DNA of 64,000 nucleotides from Devosia salina. Lineage in GTDB: Bacteria > Pseudomonadota > Alphaproteobacteria > Rhizobiales > Devosiaceae. Shown piece after piece: positions 1-8,379 of the stretch. How positions within the stretch are numbered: position 1 is the first letter of the stretch; every line of letters starts with the position of its first letter. The stretch lies in assembly GCF_019504385.1 (NCBI RefSeq), contig NZ_CP080590.1, positions 2,584,001 through 2,648,000 of the forward strand. Reading direction: 5' to 3'. The position numbers and the translations under genes were made by a program. The notes under the pieces are model-generated. The model had not been told where the DNA came from. It was given only the letters and a program-made list of their open reading frames with translations, and did not search any database.

Positions 1-1613
1 CAATCGACCCAGGTGATCTCATTGTCCTGCGCATAGGCATTGTTATTGCCCTGCTGGGTGCGGAACATCTCGTCGCCCTGCTGGATCAGCGGCGTGCCCC
101 GCGACAGGAACAGCGTTGCCAGCAAGGCGCGGACGTCGCGCTTGCGCGCATCGTTGATCGCCGCATCGTCGGTCTCGCCCTCGACACCGCAATTCCATGA
201 CGAATTGTGGTTGTGGCCGTCGCGATTGTTCTCGCCATTCGCCTCGTTGTGCTTGTCGTGATAGGTGACGAGGTCACGCAGGGTAAAGCCGTCATGCACG
301 GCGAGCATGTTGACCCCGGCACTGGGCTTGCGTCCGGCCACATCGAAGATTTCCGATGAGCCCGCAACCTTGCCGGCCAGCGCGCCGATCTTGCCGTTCT
401 CGCCCTTCCAGAAGGCGCGGATTTCGTCGCGATAAGTATCGTTATGCTCGGCAAATTCCTTGCCGAACTTGCCCAACCCATAGCCGCCCGGACCCGGGTC
501 CCAGGGCTCGGCCACAAGGATCGCCTTCTTGAGCACCGGGTCGGCCTTGATCTTCCTGAGCATCTCGGCCTCGGGATCAAAGCCCGGATCGCGAGCCAGG
601 ATAGTGGCGAGGTCGAACCGGAACCCGGACACGCCCAGTTCCTCGACATAATAGCGCAGGCTCTCGATCACCAGGCGCTGGACGGCCGGGTGATCGCAGC
701 GCAGCGTATTGCCGGTGCCCGTGTCGTTGACCAGGTGCTTCTTCCCGTCCACATCCACCCACCGATAGTAGGTCTGCGGGTCCAGGCCCATCATCGAGAG
801 GATCGGCCCCTGGCTATCGCCCTCGCCGGTATGGTTATAGACCACATCGAGGATCACCGAGATGCCGGCCTTGCGATAGGCATCGGTCATCACCCGCAAT
901 TCCTGCGGCCCGCGGGGCGCCAGGCGCGGATCGACCGCGAAATAGGCGACCGGATTATAGCCCCAGGCATTGGTCAGGCCGAGCTGGGGCAGATGTCCCT
1001 CGTCGATCCAGGCCGCAGTCGGCATCAATTGCACCGTATCGACGCCCAGATGCTTGAAATGATCGATGACGCGGCGGGTCGTCAGCGCCGCAACGCTTCC
1101 GCGAAGCGGGCCCTGCACGCTCGGATGGCGCATGGTGAAGCCGCGCACATTGAGCTCGTAATAGAGCCCCGGCGCCTTGCGCCGCGGATGCGCCGGCTCG
1201 TTGCCGCCACCGGGAACGATGGCTTTTGGCACCAGTTCCGCGGTGTCTACCGCATCCTCGCGCGCCAGTCGCAAGCGCGGCGAACGAACGAAAACCCGAT
1301 CCAGATGCCGGGCATAGGGATCGACCAGCAGCTTGTGCGGATCGAAGAACAGACCTTGGTCCGGATCGTAGGGACCGTCTGCCCTCAAACCATAGCGGGC
1401 GCCTGGCCCCACATTGGCGATCAGCCCGGCATGGATATTGTCCTCATGCACATCCAGTTCGAAGCGCCCGATCTCCTTGTCCTGTTCGTCGAACAGGCAG
1501 ACCCAGATGGCCGAGGCGCTTTCCGAATAGACGGCAAAATTGACACCCTCGGCGGTCGCCACCGCGCCGAGTTGCTCGGTGTGCCCGCCATGGGGCACAA
1601 GTTCAGGTTTCAT
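1..1613 (-). CDS. glgX: Glycogen debranching enzyme GlgX (3' end off window)
   Basis: This cytosolic enzyme hydrolyses alpha-1,6 branch points in phosphorylase-trimmed glycogen. The first 537 codons are visible and the C-terminus lies outside the window. The order is an N-terminal CBM48-type domain (about residues 10-100) followed by a GH13 barrel with DVVYNHTGEGD. The nucleophile Asp334 sits in GFRFDLAT and the acid Glu369 in AEPWD. The ATG at 1613 (MKPELVPHGG) lies 13 bp after the pgm stop, so this is the last visible gene of the glycogen operon. Family identity is clear from these motifs. Confidence 0.93.
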   Translation of the reverse strand, partial: MKPELVPHGGHTEQLGAVATAEGVNFAVYSESASAIWVCLFDEQDKEIGRFELDVHEDNIHAGLIANVGPGARYGLRADGPYDPDQGLFFDPHKLLVDPYARHLDRVFVRSPRLRLAREDAVDTAELVPKAIVPGGGNEPAHPRRKAPGLYYELNVRGFTMRHPSVQGPLRGSVAALTTRRVIDHFKHLGVDTVQLMPTAAWIDEGHLPQLGLTNAWGYNPVAYFAVDPRLAPRGPQELRVMTDAYRKAGISVILDVVYNHTGEGDSQGPILSMMGLDPQTYYRWVDVDGKKHLVNDTGTGNTLRCDHPAVQRLVIESLRYYVEELGVSGFRFDLATILARDPGFDPEAEMLRKIKADPVLKKAILVAEPWDPGPGGYGLGKFGKEFAEHNDTYRDEIRAFWKGENGKIGALAGKVAGSSEIFDVAGRKPSAGVNMLAVHDGFTLRDLVTYHDKHNEANGENNRDGHNHNSSWNCGVEGETDDAAINDARKRDVRALLATLFLSRGTPLIQQGDEMFRTQQGNNNAYAQDNEITWVD

Positions 1614-1626
1614 GGACAATGCCAGC

Positions 1627-3261
1627 CTAGGTGATGACGCTGGGCGCGTCTCGCCCGGTTCTGGATTGGATTTGGGCCAGGGAGTCGGCGATCCCGATAA
1701 GGGGCTCGAGGGCAAGCTGGGTATCGAGATCATGGCGTCCATCGGCGGCCTCATACCGTTCAAGGTAGAGCCGCAACGTGGCGCCCACGGTCCCGGTTCC
1801 GGAGAGCCTGAGCACAATGCGCGAGCCGTCGGTAAAACCGATGCGAATGCCCTGCCTGGCGCTGGTCGAGCCATCGACCGGGTCGTGATAGGTGAAATCG
1901 TCCGCATAGGCGACCTGCATATCGTCAGCCAGCACCTTGCCTGGCAACGACGGCAGCTGCGCGCGCAGGTCTTCCACCAGCTTGCCGGCAATGCTCGCGT
2001 CGACCTCTTCATAATCGTGCCGCGTGTAGTAATTGCGGCCATAGGTCTTCCAGTGCTCGCGCACGATCGCGTCGACACTCTGCTTGCGCACGGCCAGGAT
2101 GTTGAGCCAGAGCAGCACGGCCCAGAGCCCGTCCTTTTCGCGGACATGGTTCGAGCCCGTTCCGGCGCTCTCTTCGCCACAGATGGTCACGCGGCCCGCA
2201 TCGAGCAGATTGCCGAAGAATTTCCAGCCCGTCGGCGTCTCATGCATCTCGATGCCGAGCTTCTCGGCCACCCGGTCCGCCGCCGCGCTGGTCGGCATCG
2301 AACGCGCAATGCCGGCAATGCCCTGCTTGTAGCCCGGCGCCAGATGCGCATTGGCCGCCAGCAGCGCCAGCGAGTCCGAGGGGGTAACGAACCGGTTCTT
2401 GCCGATGATCAGGTTCCGGTCCCCGTCCCCATCCGAGGCGGCACCGAAATCGGGACCATCGGGTGTCATCAGCAGGTCGTGCATGTCCTTGCAATAGACC
2501 AGGTTCGGATCCGGGTGCCCATCGTTGAACGATGGCGAGGGCACGCCATTGATGACGGTGCCCTTGGGCGCGCCGAGCATGCCTTCGAGAATGGCATGGG
2601 CATAGGGGCCGGTAACGGCATGCATGGCATCGAACGTCATGCGGAATCCACCGGCGAACAGGGCGCGGATGGCGTCAAAATCAAACAGCGTCTGCATCAG
2701 CGCGGCGTAGTCTTTGACCGGATCGATCACTTCGACCACCATGTCGCCGACCATCTGCGTGCCAATCGCATCCAGGTCGATATCGGGCGTATCGAGCGTT
2801 CTGTAGCTGTCGATCACCTTGGTGCGGGCATAGACTGCGTCGGTGATCTTTTCGGGTGCCGGACCACCATTGCCGATATTGTACTTGATGCCGAAATCAC
2901 CCTCGGGCCCGCCGGGATTGTGGCTGGCTGACAGGACCAGCCCCCCGAAGGCCTTGTAGTGGCGAATGACATGGCTGGCGGCCGGGGTCGAAAGCAAACC
3001 ACCCTGCCCCACCAGCACCTTGCCGAACCCATTGGCCGCCGCAATGCGAATGGCTTTCTGGATCGCCACGTCGTTGTAGAACCGTCCATCCCCGCCAATC
3101 ACCAGCGTCTGGCCGGCAAAGCCTTCAAGGCTGTCGAAGATGGCCTGGATGTAGTTCTCGACATAATTGGGCTGCTGATAGACCGTCACGCGCTTTCTCA
3201 GGCCCGAAGTCCCGGGCTTCTGGTCGGCGTAGGGTGTGGTCTTATTCACTTGCACTGTCAT
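1627..3261 (-). CDS. pgm: Phosphoglucomutase (alpha-D-glucose type)
   Basis: It interconverts glucose-1-phosphate and glucose-6-phosphate, linking glycogen turnover to central metabolism. The 544-residue length is typical of the family. Visible motifs are the phosphoserine loop SASHNPGG (catalytic Ser113), the metal loop DGDGDRN (277-283), the sugar-binding GEESAGTGSNH (362-372) and the phosphate-binding RLSGTGTVGATLRLY near the C-terminus. Its start overlaps the end of glgA by 20 bp, indicating tight co-translation. The same enzyme family also feeds nucleotide-sugar and polysaccharide synthesis, so its role may exceed glycogen. Confidence 0.95.
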   Translation of the reverse strand: MTVQVNKTTPYADQKPGTSGLRKRVTVYQQPNYVENYIQAIFDSLEGFAGQTLVIGGDGRFYNDVAIQKAIRIAAANGFGKVLVGQGGLLSTPAASHVIRHYKAFGGLVLSASHNPGGPEGDFGIKYNIGNGGPAPEKITDAVYARTKVIDSYRTLDTPDIDLDAIGTQMVGDMVVEVIDPVKDYAALMQTLFDFDAIRALFAGGFRMTFDAMHAVTGPYAHAILEGMLGAPKGTVINGVPSPSFNDGHPDPNLVYCKDMHDLLMTPDGPDFGAASDGDGDRNLIIGKNRFVTPSDSLALLAANAHLAPGYKQGIAGIARSMPTSAAADRVAEKLGIEMHETPTGWKFFGNLLDAGRVTICGEESAGTGSNHVREKDGLWAVLLWLNILAVRKQSVDAIVREHWKTYGRNYYTRHDYEEVDASIAGKLVEDLRAQLPSLPGKVLADDMQVAYADDFTYHDPVDGSTSARQGIRIGFTDGSRIVLRLSGTGTVGATLRLYLERYEAADGRHDLDTQLALEPLIGIADSLAQIQSRTGRDAPSVIT

Positions 3262-4705
3262 CTGTCGAATATCCGATCAACAAGGCATAGAGTTCGGCGT
3301 AGCGGGCGGCGCTGGCCTGCCAGCTCACATCCGATTTCATGCCGCGCCTCTGCATCTTCTTCCATGATTTCTCGTCGGCGTAGAGCGCCAGCACCCGCCT
3401 TATGGCGTCTGCCAGCGCCGTTTCGCTCGGCGGCGCGAACTGCACGCCGGTCGCCACCTCGGCCTGCAGCGCGGCCACATTGGCGTCGATCACCGTGTCA
3501 TTGAGCCCGCCCACGCGGCTGACCAGCGGCACGCAGCCATAGCGCAAGGCGTAAAGCTGGGTGAGCCCGCAGGGCTCGAACCGCGAGGGCACCACCATCA
3601 CGTCCGCCCCGCCCTGCACCAGATGGCTCAGCCTCTCATTGTAGCCGGTGACGAGCCCGACCTTGCCTGGATATTGCAGGGCCGCACCGCGCACCGCATT
3701 TTCCAGTTCCGCGTCGCCCGAGCCGAGCACCGCGAGTTGGCCGCCCGAGGCGACCAGCATGTCGATATTGGCAGCGAGCAGGTCGATGCCCTTCTGCCAG
3801 GTCAAGCGGCTGACCACCGCGAACAGCGGGCCATCGGCGGCCTCAAGCCCGAACGCCTCCTGCACGGCCCGCTTGTTGGCAAGGCGCCCCTGCATCGTGC
3901 TGGCCGTATAGTTCTGCGCCAGCGCCGGATCGGTCGCCGGGTTCCAGGCATCCATGTCGATGCCGTTGAGAACGCCAAAGACCGTGGCGGAGCGATTGTT
4001 GAGCAGCCCTTCGAGGCCCATGCCGAAGGCCGGCGTGCGGATTTCTGCGGCATAGGTGGGCGACACCGTGGTCACCACATCGGCGCATTCCACGCCCGCT
4101 TTGAGATAGCCGACACCGCCGTAATATTCGACGCCCTCGACCGAGAAGGCGTGGGCCGGCAGCCGCAGCTGCGGAAAGATTTCCGCCCCGAACGTGCCCT
4201 GGAAGGCCATGTTGTGGACCGTCATCACCGTTCGCAACCTGGTGGAGGGACCGAATTTCACATAGGCGGGCACCAGCCCGGCCTGCCAGTCATGCGCGTG
4301 GATCACCTGTGGCCGATAGCCATCGACCAAACCCAGGCCCAGTTCGGAAGCCACCCAGCTCAGCGCCGCGAACCGCTTCCAGTTATCCGGCCAGTCCCAG
4401 CCCTCCGGCCCCATATAGGGATTGCCCGGCCGGTCGTAGAGCGCCGGCGCGTCGAGGACGATGAGGTCGAGCCCCTCGACTCGACCGGCAACCAGCCGGC
4501 CGGTGACGCCGAACAGATCATCGAACCGGGCGACTTCGCGTCCGCCTGTCATTTTGCCGGTCACCGCGGGATAACCCGGCACCAGCGTGCGCATGGTGAC
4601 CCCGGATTCGCTGAGCGCCCCCGGCAGGGCGCCGGCGACATCCGCCAGCCCCCCGGTCTTGATCAGCGGGTAGATCTCCGAGGTGACCGAAAGAACTTCG
4701 ATCAT
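3242..4705 (-). CDS. glgA: Glycogen synthase
   Basis: This GT5 glycosyltransferase adds glucose from ADP-glucose to alpha-1,4 glucan. It has 487 residues, the normal length. The ADP-glucose-binding KTGGLADV motif is at residues 16-23, and the C-terminal Rossmann half carries SRFEPCGLTQLYALRYG, holding the conserved Glu and the PCGL phosphate-binding turn. The ATG overlaps the glgC stop by four bases (ATGA), with a GGCGGA Shine-Dalgarno sequence inside the glgC end. It is part of the continuous glgP-glgB-glgC-glgA-pgm-glgX operon. Confidence 0.96.
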   Translation of the reverse strand: MIEVLSVTSEIYPLIKTGGLADVAGALPGALSESGVTMRTLVPGYPAVTGKMTGGREVARFDDLFGVTGRLVAGRVEGLDLIVLDAPALYDRPGNPYMGPEGWDWPDNWKRFAALSWVASELGLGLVDGYRPQVIHAHDWQAGLVPAYVKFGPSTRLRTVMTVHNMAFQGTFGAEIFPQLRLPAHAFSVEGVEYYGGVGYLKAGVECADVVTTVSPTYAAEIRTPAFGMGLEGLLNNRSATVFGVLNGIDMDAWNPATDPALAQNYTASTMQGRLANKRAVQEAFGLEAADGPLFAVVSRLTWQKGIDLLAANIDMLVASGGQLAVLGSGDAELENAVRGAALQYPGKVGLVTGYNERLSHLVQGGADVMVVPSRFEPCGLTQLYALRYGCVPLVSRVGGLNDTVIDANVAALQAEVATGVQFAPPSETALADAIRRVLALYADEKSWKKMQRRGMKSDVSWQASAARYAELYALLIGYSTDDSASE

Positions 4706-5973
4706 CGATCCGCCAGATATTTGTTGACCATGCTTTGGGTGATCAGCGTCACGCCGTCATCCGAACGGCGGAACCATTTGGCGTCGAATTCGGGATCTTC
4801 GCCCACAACCAGGCCTTCCGGAATGTTGACGCCGCGATCGATCACGACCTTCTTGAGCCGCGCATTGCGCCCGATATCGCAATAAGGCAGCACCACGGCC
4901 TCATCGAGCATCGAATAGGAATGCACGCGCGAGCCGGTGGACAGCAGCGTCTTCTGCAGGTGGCCACCCGAGACGATGCAATCGCCCGAGACCAGCGAGT
5001 TGACCGCCGAGCCGCGACGGCCATCGAAATCATGCACGAACTTGGCCGGCGGAGTGATTTCCGCATAGGTCCAGATCGGCCAGTCGCGGTCGTAAAGATC
5101 GAGCTGCGGCTTGATGTCGGTGAGGTCGATCGACGCCTTCCAATAAGCGTCGATAGTGCCGACATCGCGCCAGTAGCTGACTTCCTCATTGCTCGAACGC
5201 ACGCAGGAGCGCGGGAAACGGTGGGCCCAGGCCGTGCCGTTCTTGACGATATAGGGAATGATGTCCTTGCCGAAGTCGCGGCTCGAGCCTTCGGTAGCCG
5301 CATCGCGACGAAGCTGTTCCATCAGGAACCGCGTCTCGAACACATAGATGCCCATCGAGGCCAGCGCCATGTCCGGCTTGTCGGGAATGCCGGGCGGATC
5401 CTTGGGTTTCTCGACGAAATCGACCACCCGGTCGCGCCCGTCCACATGCATCACGCCGAAGCCCGTGGCTTCCATGCGCGGCACTTCCAGACATCCTATG
5501 GTGACGTCGGCACCGGTATCCACATGCTGGCGCAGCATGATCTCGTAGTCCATCTTGTAGATGTGGTCGCCTGCCAGGATGACGATGTAGCGGGCGCCCG
5601 AATCCTCGATGATGTCCATGTTCTGGTAGACCGCGTCGGCGGTGCCGGCATACCACATGTCCTCGCGCACCCGCTGGCTGGCCGGCAGCACGTCGAAGCT
5701 TTCATTGCGCTCGGGACGCAGGAAGTTCCAGCCGCGCGACAGGTGACGGATCAGCGAATGGGCCTGGTACTGCGTCGCCACCGAAATGCGTCGAATGCCC
5801 GAATTGATCGCGTTGGAGAGCGCGAAATCGATGATGCGGGACTTGCCGCCAAAATACACCGCAGGCTTGGCGCGCCTGTCCGTCAACTCCATCAATCGCG
5901 TGCCGCGCCCTCCGGCCAGCACATAGGCCATGGCCTCACGCGCCAGAGGCGATGGAACTCGATAGTCAGCCAT
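4702..5973 (-). CDS. glgC: Glucose-1-phosphate adenylyltransferase
   Basis: It makes ADP-glucose from ATP and glucose-1-phosphate, the committed and usually allosterically controlled step of glycogen synthesis. The 423-residue protein has the N-terminal pyrophosphorylase signature AYVLAGGRGTRLMELTDR with KPAVYFGGK following, and a C-terminal left-handed helix region. I chose the ATG at 5973 (MADYRVPSPL) because GGAGGGAAG precedes it by a few bases. A longer reading from 6006 lacks a ribosome site. The end overlaps glgA by 4 bp. Confidence 0.95.
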   Translation of the reverse strand: MADYRVPSPLAREAMAYVLAGGRGTRLMELTDRRAKPAVYFGGKSRIIDFALSNAINSGIRRISVATQYQAHSLIRHLSRGWNFLRPERNESFDVLPASQRVREDMWYAGTADAVYQNMDIIEDSGARYIVILAGDHIYKMDYEIMLRQHVDTGADVTIGCLEVPRMEATGFGVMHVDGRDRVVDFVEKPKDPPGIPDKPDMALASMGIYVFETRFLMEQLRRDAATEGSSRDFGKDIIPYIVKNGTAWAHRFPRSCVRSSNEEVSYWRDVGTIDAYWKASIDLTDIKPQLDLYDRDWPIWTYAEITPPAKFVHDFDGRRGSAVNSLVSGDCIVSGGHLQKTLLSTGSRVHSYSMLDEAVVLPYCDIGRNARLKKVVIDRGVNIPEGLVVGEDPEFDAKWFRRSDDGVTLITQSMVNKYLADR

Positions 5974-6029
5974 ATTTACTTCCCTCCGCTTGTGCCCGGA
6001 TTTCACCGGGTCTTGTCCCGTCAGCCGCG

Positions 6030-8225
6030 CTATGCCGGCTCGTATTTCAGAAACAGGGTCGCCAGTGGCGGTAGATAGACTTCCGCCTCGGCCGGCCAGT
6101 GCTGTCCTTCGACGGCCTTGGCAACGATGCCACCCTGGTTTCCGGTGTTCCCGCCAGAATACCAGCCGGCATCGGTATTGATCCGCTCCACCCAGCGCCC
6201 GGCCTTGGGCAGCGGCACCTTGTAACCGCTGCGCGGCACCGGCGTGAAATTGGAGATCACCAGCACCGGATCGGCATCGGGTGCCTTGCGCAACCAGGCC
6301 AGGACCGAATTGGCCTGATCATTGCCGATGATCCATTCGAAACCCTCTGGCTCGCAGTCGCGCTCATGCAGCGCCGGCAGGCTGCGATAGGCCGCGTTGA
6401 GGTCCGAGACCAGCCGCCGCATGCCCTCGTGGCTCGGCGCATCGAGCAGCCACCAGTCGAGCGCGCGGCTTTCGCTCCATTCCTCACGCTGCGCAAATTC
6501 CTGACCCATGAACAGAAGCTTCTTGCCCGGATGCCCCCACATGAACGCCAGATAAGCCCTCAGATTGGCGAATTGCTGCCAGTCATCACCGGGCATCTTG
6601 GAGAGCAGCGCCCCCTTGCCATGCACCACCTCGTCATGGCTGAGCGGCAGCACGAAATTTTCCGAGAACGCATAGACCAGGCCGAAGGTCATGTCGTTGT
6701 GATGGAAGCGGCGGTGCACGGCCTCGCGGCTCATGAAGCGCAGCGTGTCGTTCATGAAGCCCATGTTCCACTTGAAGCCGAAGCCCAGCCCGCCCGCATA
6801 AATGGGCGAGCTCACCCCCGGCCAGGCCGTCGATTCCTCGGCGATCATGAAGGCGCCAGGAAACTGGCGGTAAACCTCGGCATTGACCCGCTGCAGGAAG
6901 GCAACGGCCTCCAGGTTCTGGTTGCCGCCATGCTTGTTGGGCACCCATTCACCGGGCTGGCGGGAATAGTCGAGATAGAGCATCGAGGCCACGGCATCCA
7001 CGCGCAGCCCATCGACATGGAACTGGTCGAACCAGAACAGCGCATTATTGGTGAGGAAGGCCGAGACCTCCTTGCGCCCGAAATTGTAGATCGCCGTGTT
7101 CCAGTCCGGATGGAAACCCTGGCGCGGGTCCTCGTGCTCATAGAGCGCGGTGCCGTCAAAATGGCTGAGGCCGAATTCATCGGTGGGGAAATGCGCCGGC
7201 ACCCAGTCCAGGATCACGCCCAGCCCGGCCTCGTGCGCGGCATTGACCAGCCGGGCGAAACCCGCCGGATCGCCGAAACGCGCTGTCGGTGCATAGAGCC
7301 CGGTCGGCTGGTATCCCCAGCTCGGATCGAAAGGATGCTCGGAGACGGGCAGGAATTCGAGATGGGTATAGCCCATGTCGGCGGCATAGGGGACAAGCTG
7401 TTCGGCCAGCTGGTCATAGCTCATGAAGCTGCCATCGGGCCGGCGGCGCCAGCTGCCCAGATGCACCTCGTAGATCGACATCGGCGTGCGCCGCCAATCC
7501 CGGGTGGCGCGCTCTTCCATGTATTTCTGGTCGGTCCAGGTGAAGGGCGTCGGATCGGGCACGACCGAGGCCGTGCGCGGCCGCAACTCGGCTTGCCGGG
7601 CGAAGGGGTCAGCCTTCAATGGCAGCACCTGCCCGTTGGGGCCGACAATCTCGTATTTATAGATGGTGCCCGTGCCCAGCACGGGGATGAAGACTTCCCA
7701 GATACCCTGCCGGTTGCGCATCGGGTGGCGCCGCCCGTCCCAGTCGTTCCACGGACCGACGACCGAGACGCGCTGCGCATTGGGCGCCCAGACGGCGAAA
7801 TGGGTACCGTGAATGCCCTCGAACTCCATTTCGTGGGCGCCCAGCTTGTCGAACAGCCGCAAATGGCTGCCCTCGCCGATATAGTAATCGTCCATCGGCC
7901 CCAGCACCGGACCGAAGGAATAGGGGTCGAACACCGTCCAGGTGCCTCCGGCATTCTTCGCCTCGTAGCGGACAGGCTGGCGCTGGTCGATCTTGACCTT
8001 GGCCTCGAAGAAACCCGCGGCATGGCGCGGGATCATATGGCCAAGAGGCGTCCCATCGAGCGTGAAGGCATTGAGCGTATCGGCATGGGGCACGAAGGCC
8101 CTGAGGACCCAGTGTCCATTGACCTCGTGCAGGCCCAGAAAGGCAAAGGCATTGCTGTGGCGACCCGCCACGATGGCCTCGACTTCCCACGCCTCTGCCT
8201 GCCAGTTTTCCTTGCTCACGCTCAC
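6030..8225 (-). CDS. glgB: 1,4-alpha-glucan branching enzyme
   Basis: This GH13 enzyme introduces alpha-1,6 branches into glycogen. The 731-residue protein has an N-terminal CBM48 region and a catalytic barrel with DWVPAHFPTDEFGLSHFDGT, the nucleophile Asp in DGLRVDAVASML, the acid Glu in MIAEEST, and the HDEVVHGKG motif. I prefer the GTG at 8225 (MSVSKENW) because GGGGGAG lies seven bases upstream; an in-frame TTG at 8231 sits too close to that site. The gap to glgC is 56 bp and to glgP 154 bp, so a second promoter ahead of glgB is possible but none is obvious. Confidence 0.95.
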   Translation of the reverse strand: MSVSKENWQAEAWEVEAIVAGRHSNAFAFLGLHEVNGHWVLRAFVPHADTLNAFTLDGTPLGHMIPRHAAGFFEAKVKIDQRQPVRYEAKNAGGTWTVFDPYSFGPVLGPMDDYYIGEGSHLRLFDKLGAHEMEFEGIHGTHFAVWAPNAQRVSVVGPWNDWDGRRHPMRNRQGIWEVFIPVLGTGTIYKYEIVGPNGQVLPLKADPFARQAELRPRTASVVPDPTPFTWTDQKYMEERATRDWRRTPMSIYEVHLGSWRRRPDGSFMSYDQLAEQLVPYAADMGYTHLEFLPVSEHPFDPSWGYQPTGLYAPTARFGDPAGFARLVNAAHEAGLGVILDWVPAHFPTDEFGLSHFDGTALYEHEDPRQGFHPDWNTAIYNFGRKEVSAFLTNNALFWFDQFHVDGLRVDAVASMLYLDYSRQPGEWVPNKHGGNQNLEAVAFLQRVNAEVYRQFPGAFMIAEESTAWPGVSSPIYAGGLGFGFKWNMGFMNDTLRFMSREAVHRRFHHNDMTFGLVYAFSENFVLPLSHDEVVHGKGALLSKMPGDDWQQFANLRAYLAFMWGHPGKKLLFMGQEFAQREEWSESRALDWWLLDAPSHEGMRRLVSDLNAAYRSLPALHERDCEPEGFEWIIGNDQANSVLAWLRKAPDADPVLVISNFTPVPRSGYKVPLPKAGRWVERINTDAGWYSGGNTGNQGGIVAKAVEGQHWPAEAEVYLPPLATLFLKYEPA

Positions 8226-8379
8226 ACCCAAACTCCCCCACGCGTCAGCCGCGCCATTTCGACCGGCCTGAACTTACCTGCGCCCGCCCTGATCTTGGTG
8301 TCAGGGGTCCGGGCGCTGCACCGGGCCAGGTGACCACCAGGCCCGCAGGCCCTCGCGGTCAACCGCACCCCAAAACACC

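Noticed and set aside
1540..2931. Long plus-strand open frames opposite pgm, glgA, glgB, glgP and ribBA
   Set aside because: They are antisense shadows produced by GC-rich codon bias; the minus-strand products carry complete enzyme motifs.
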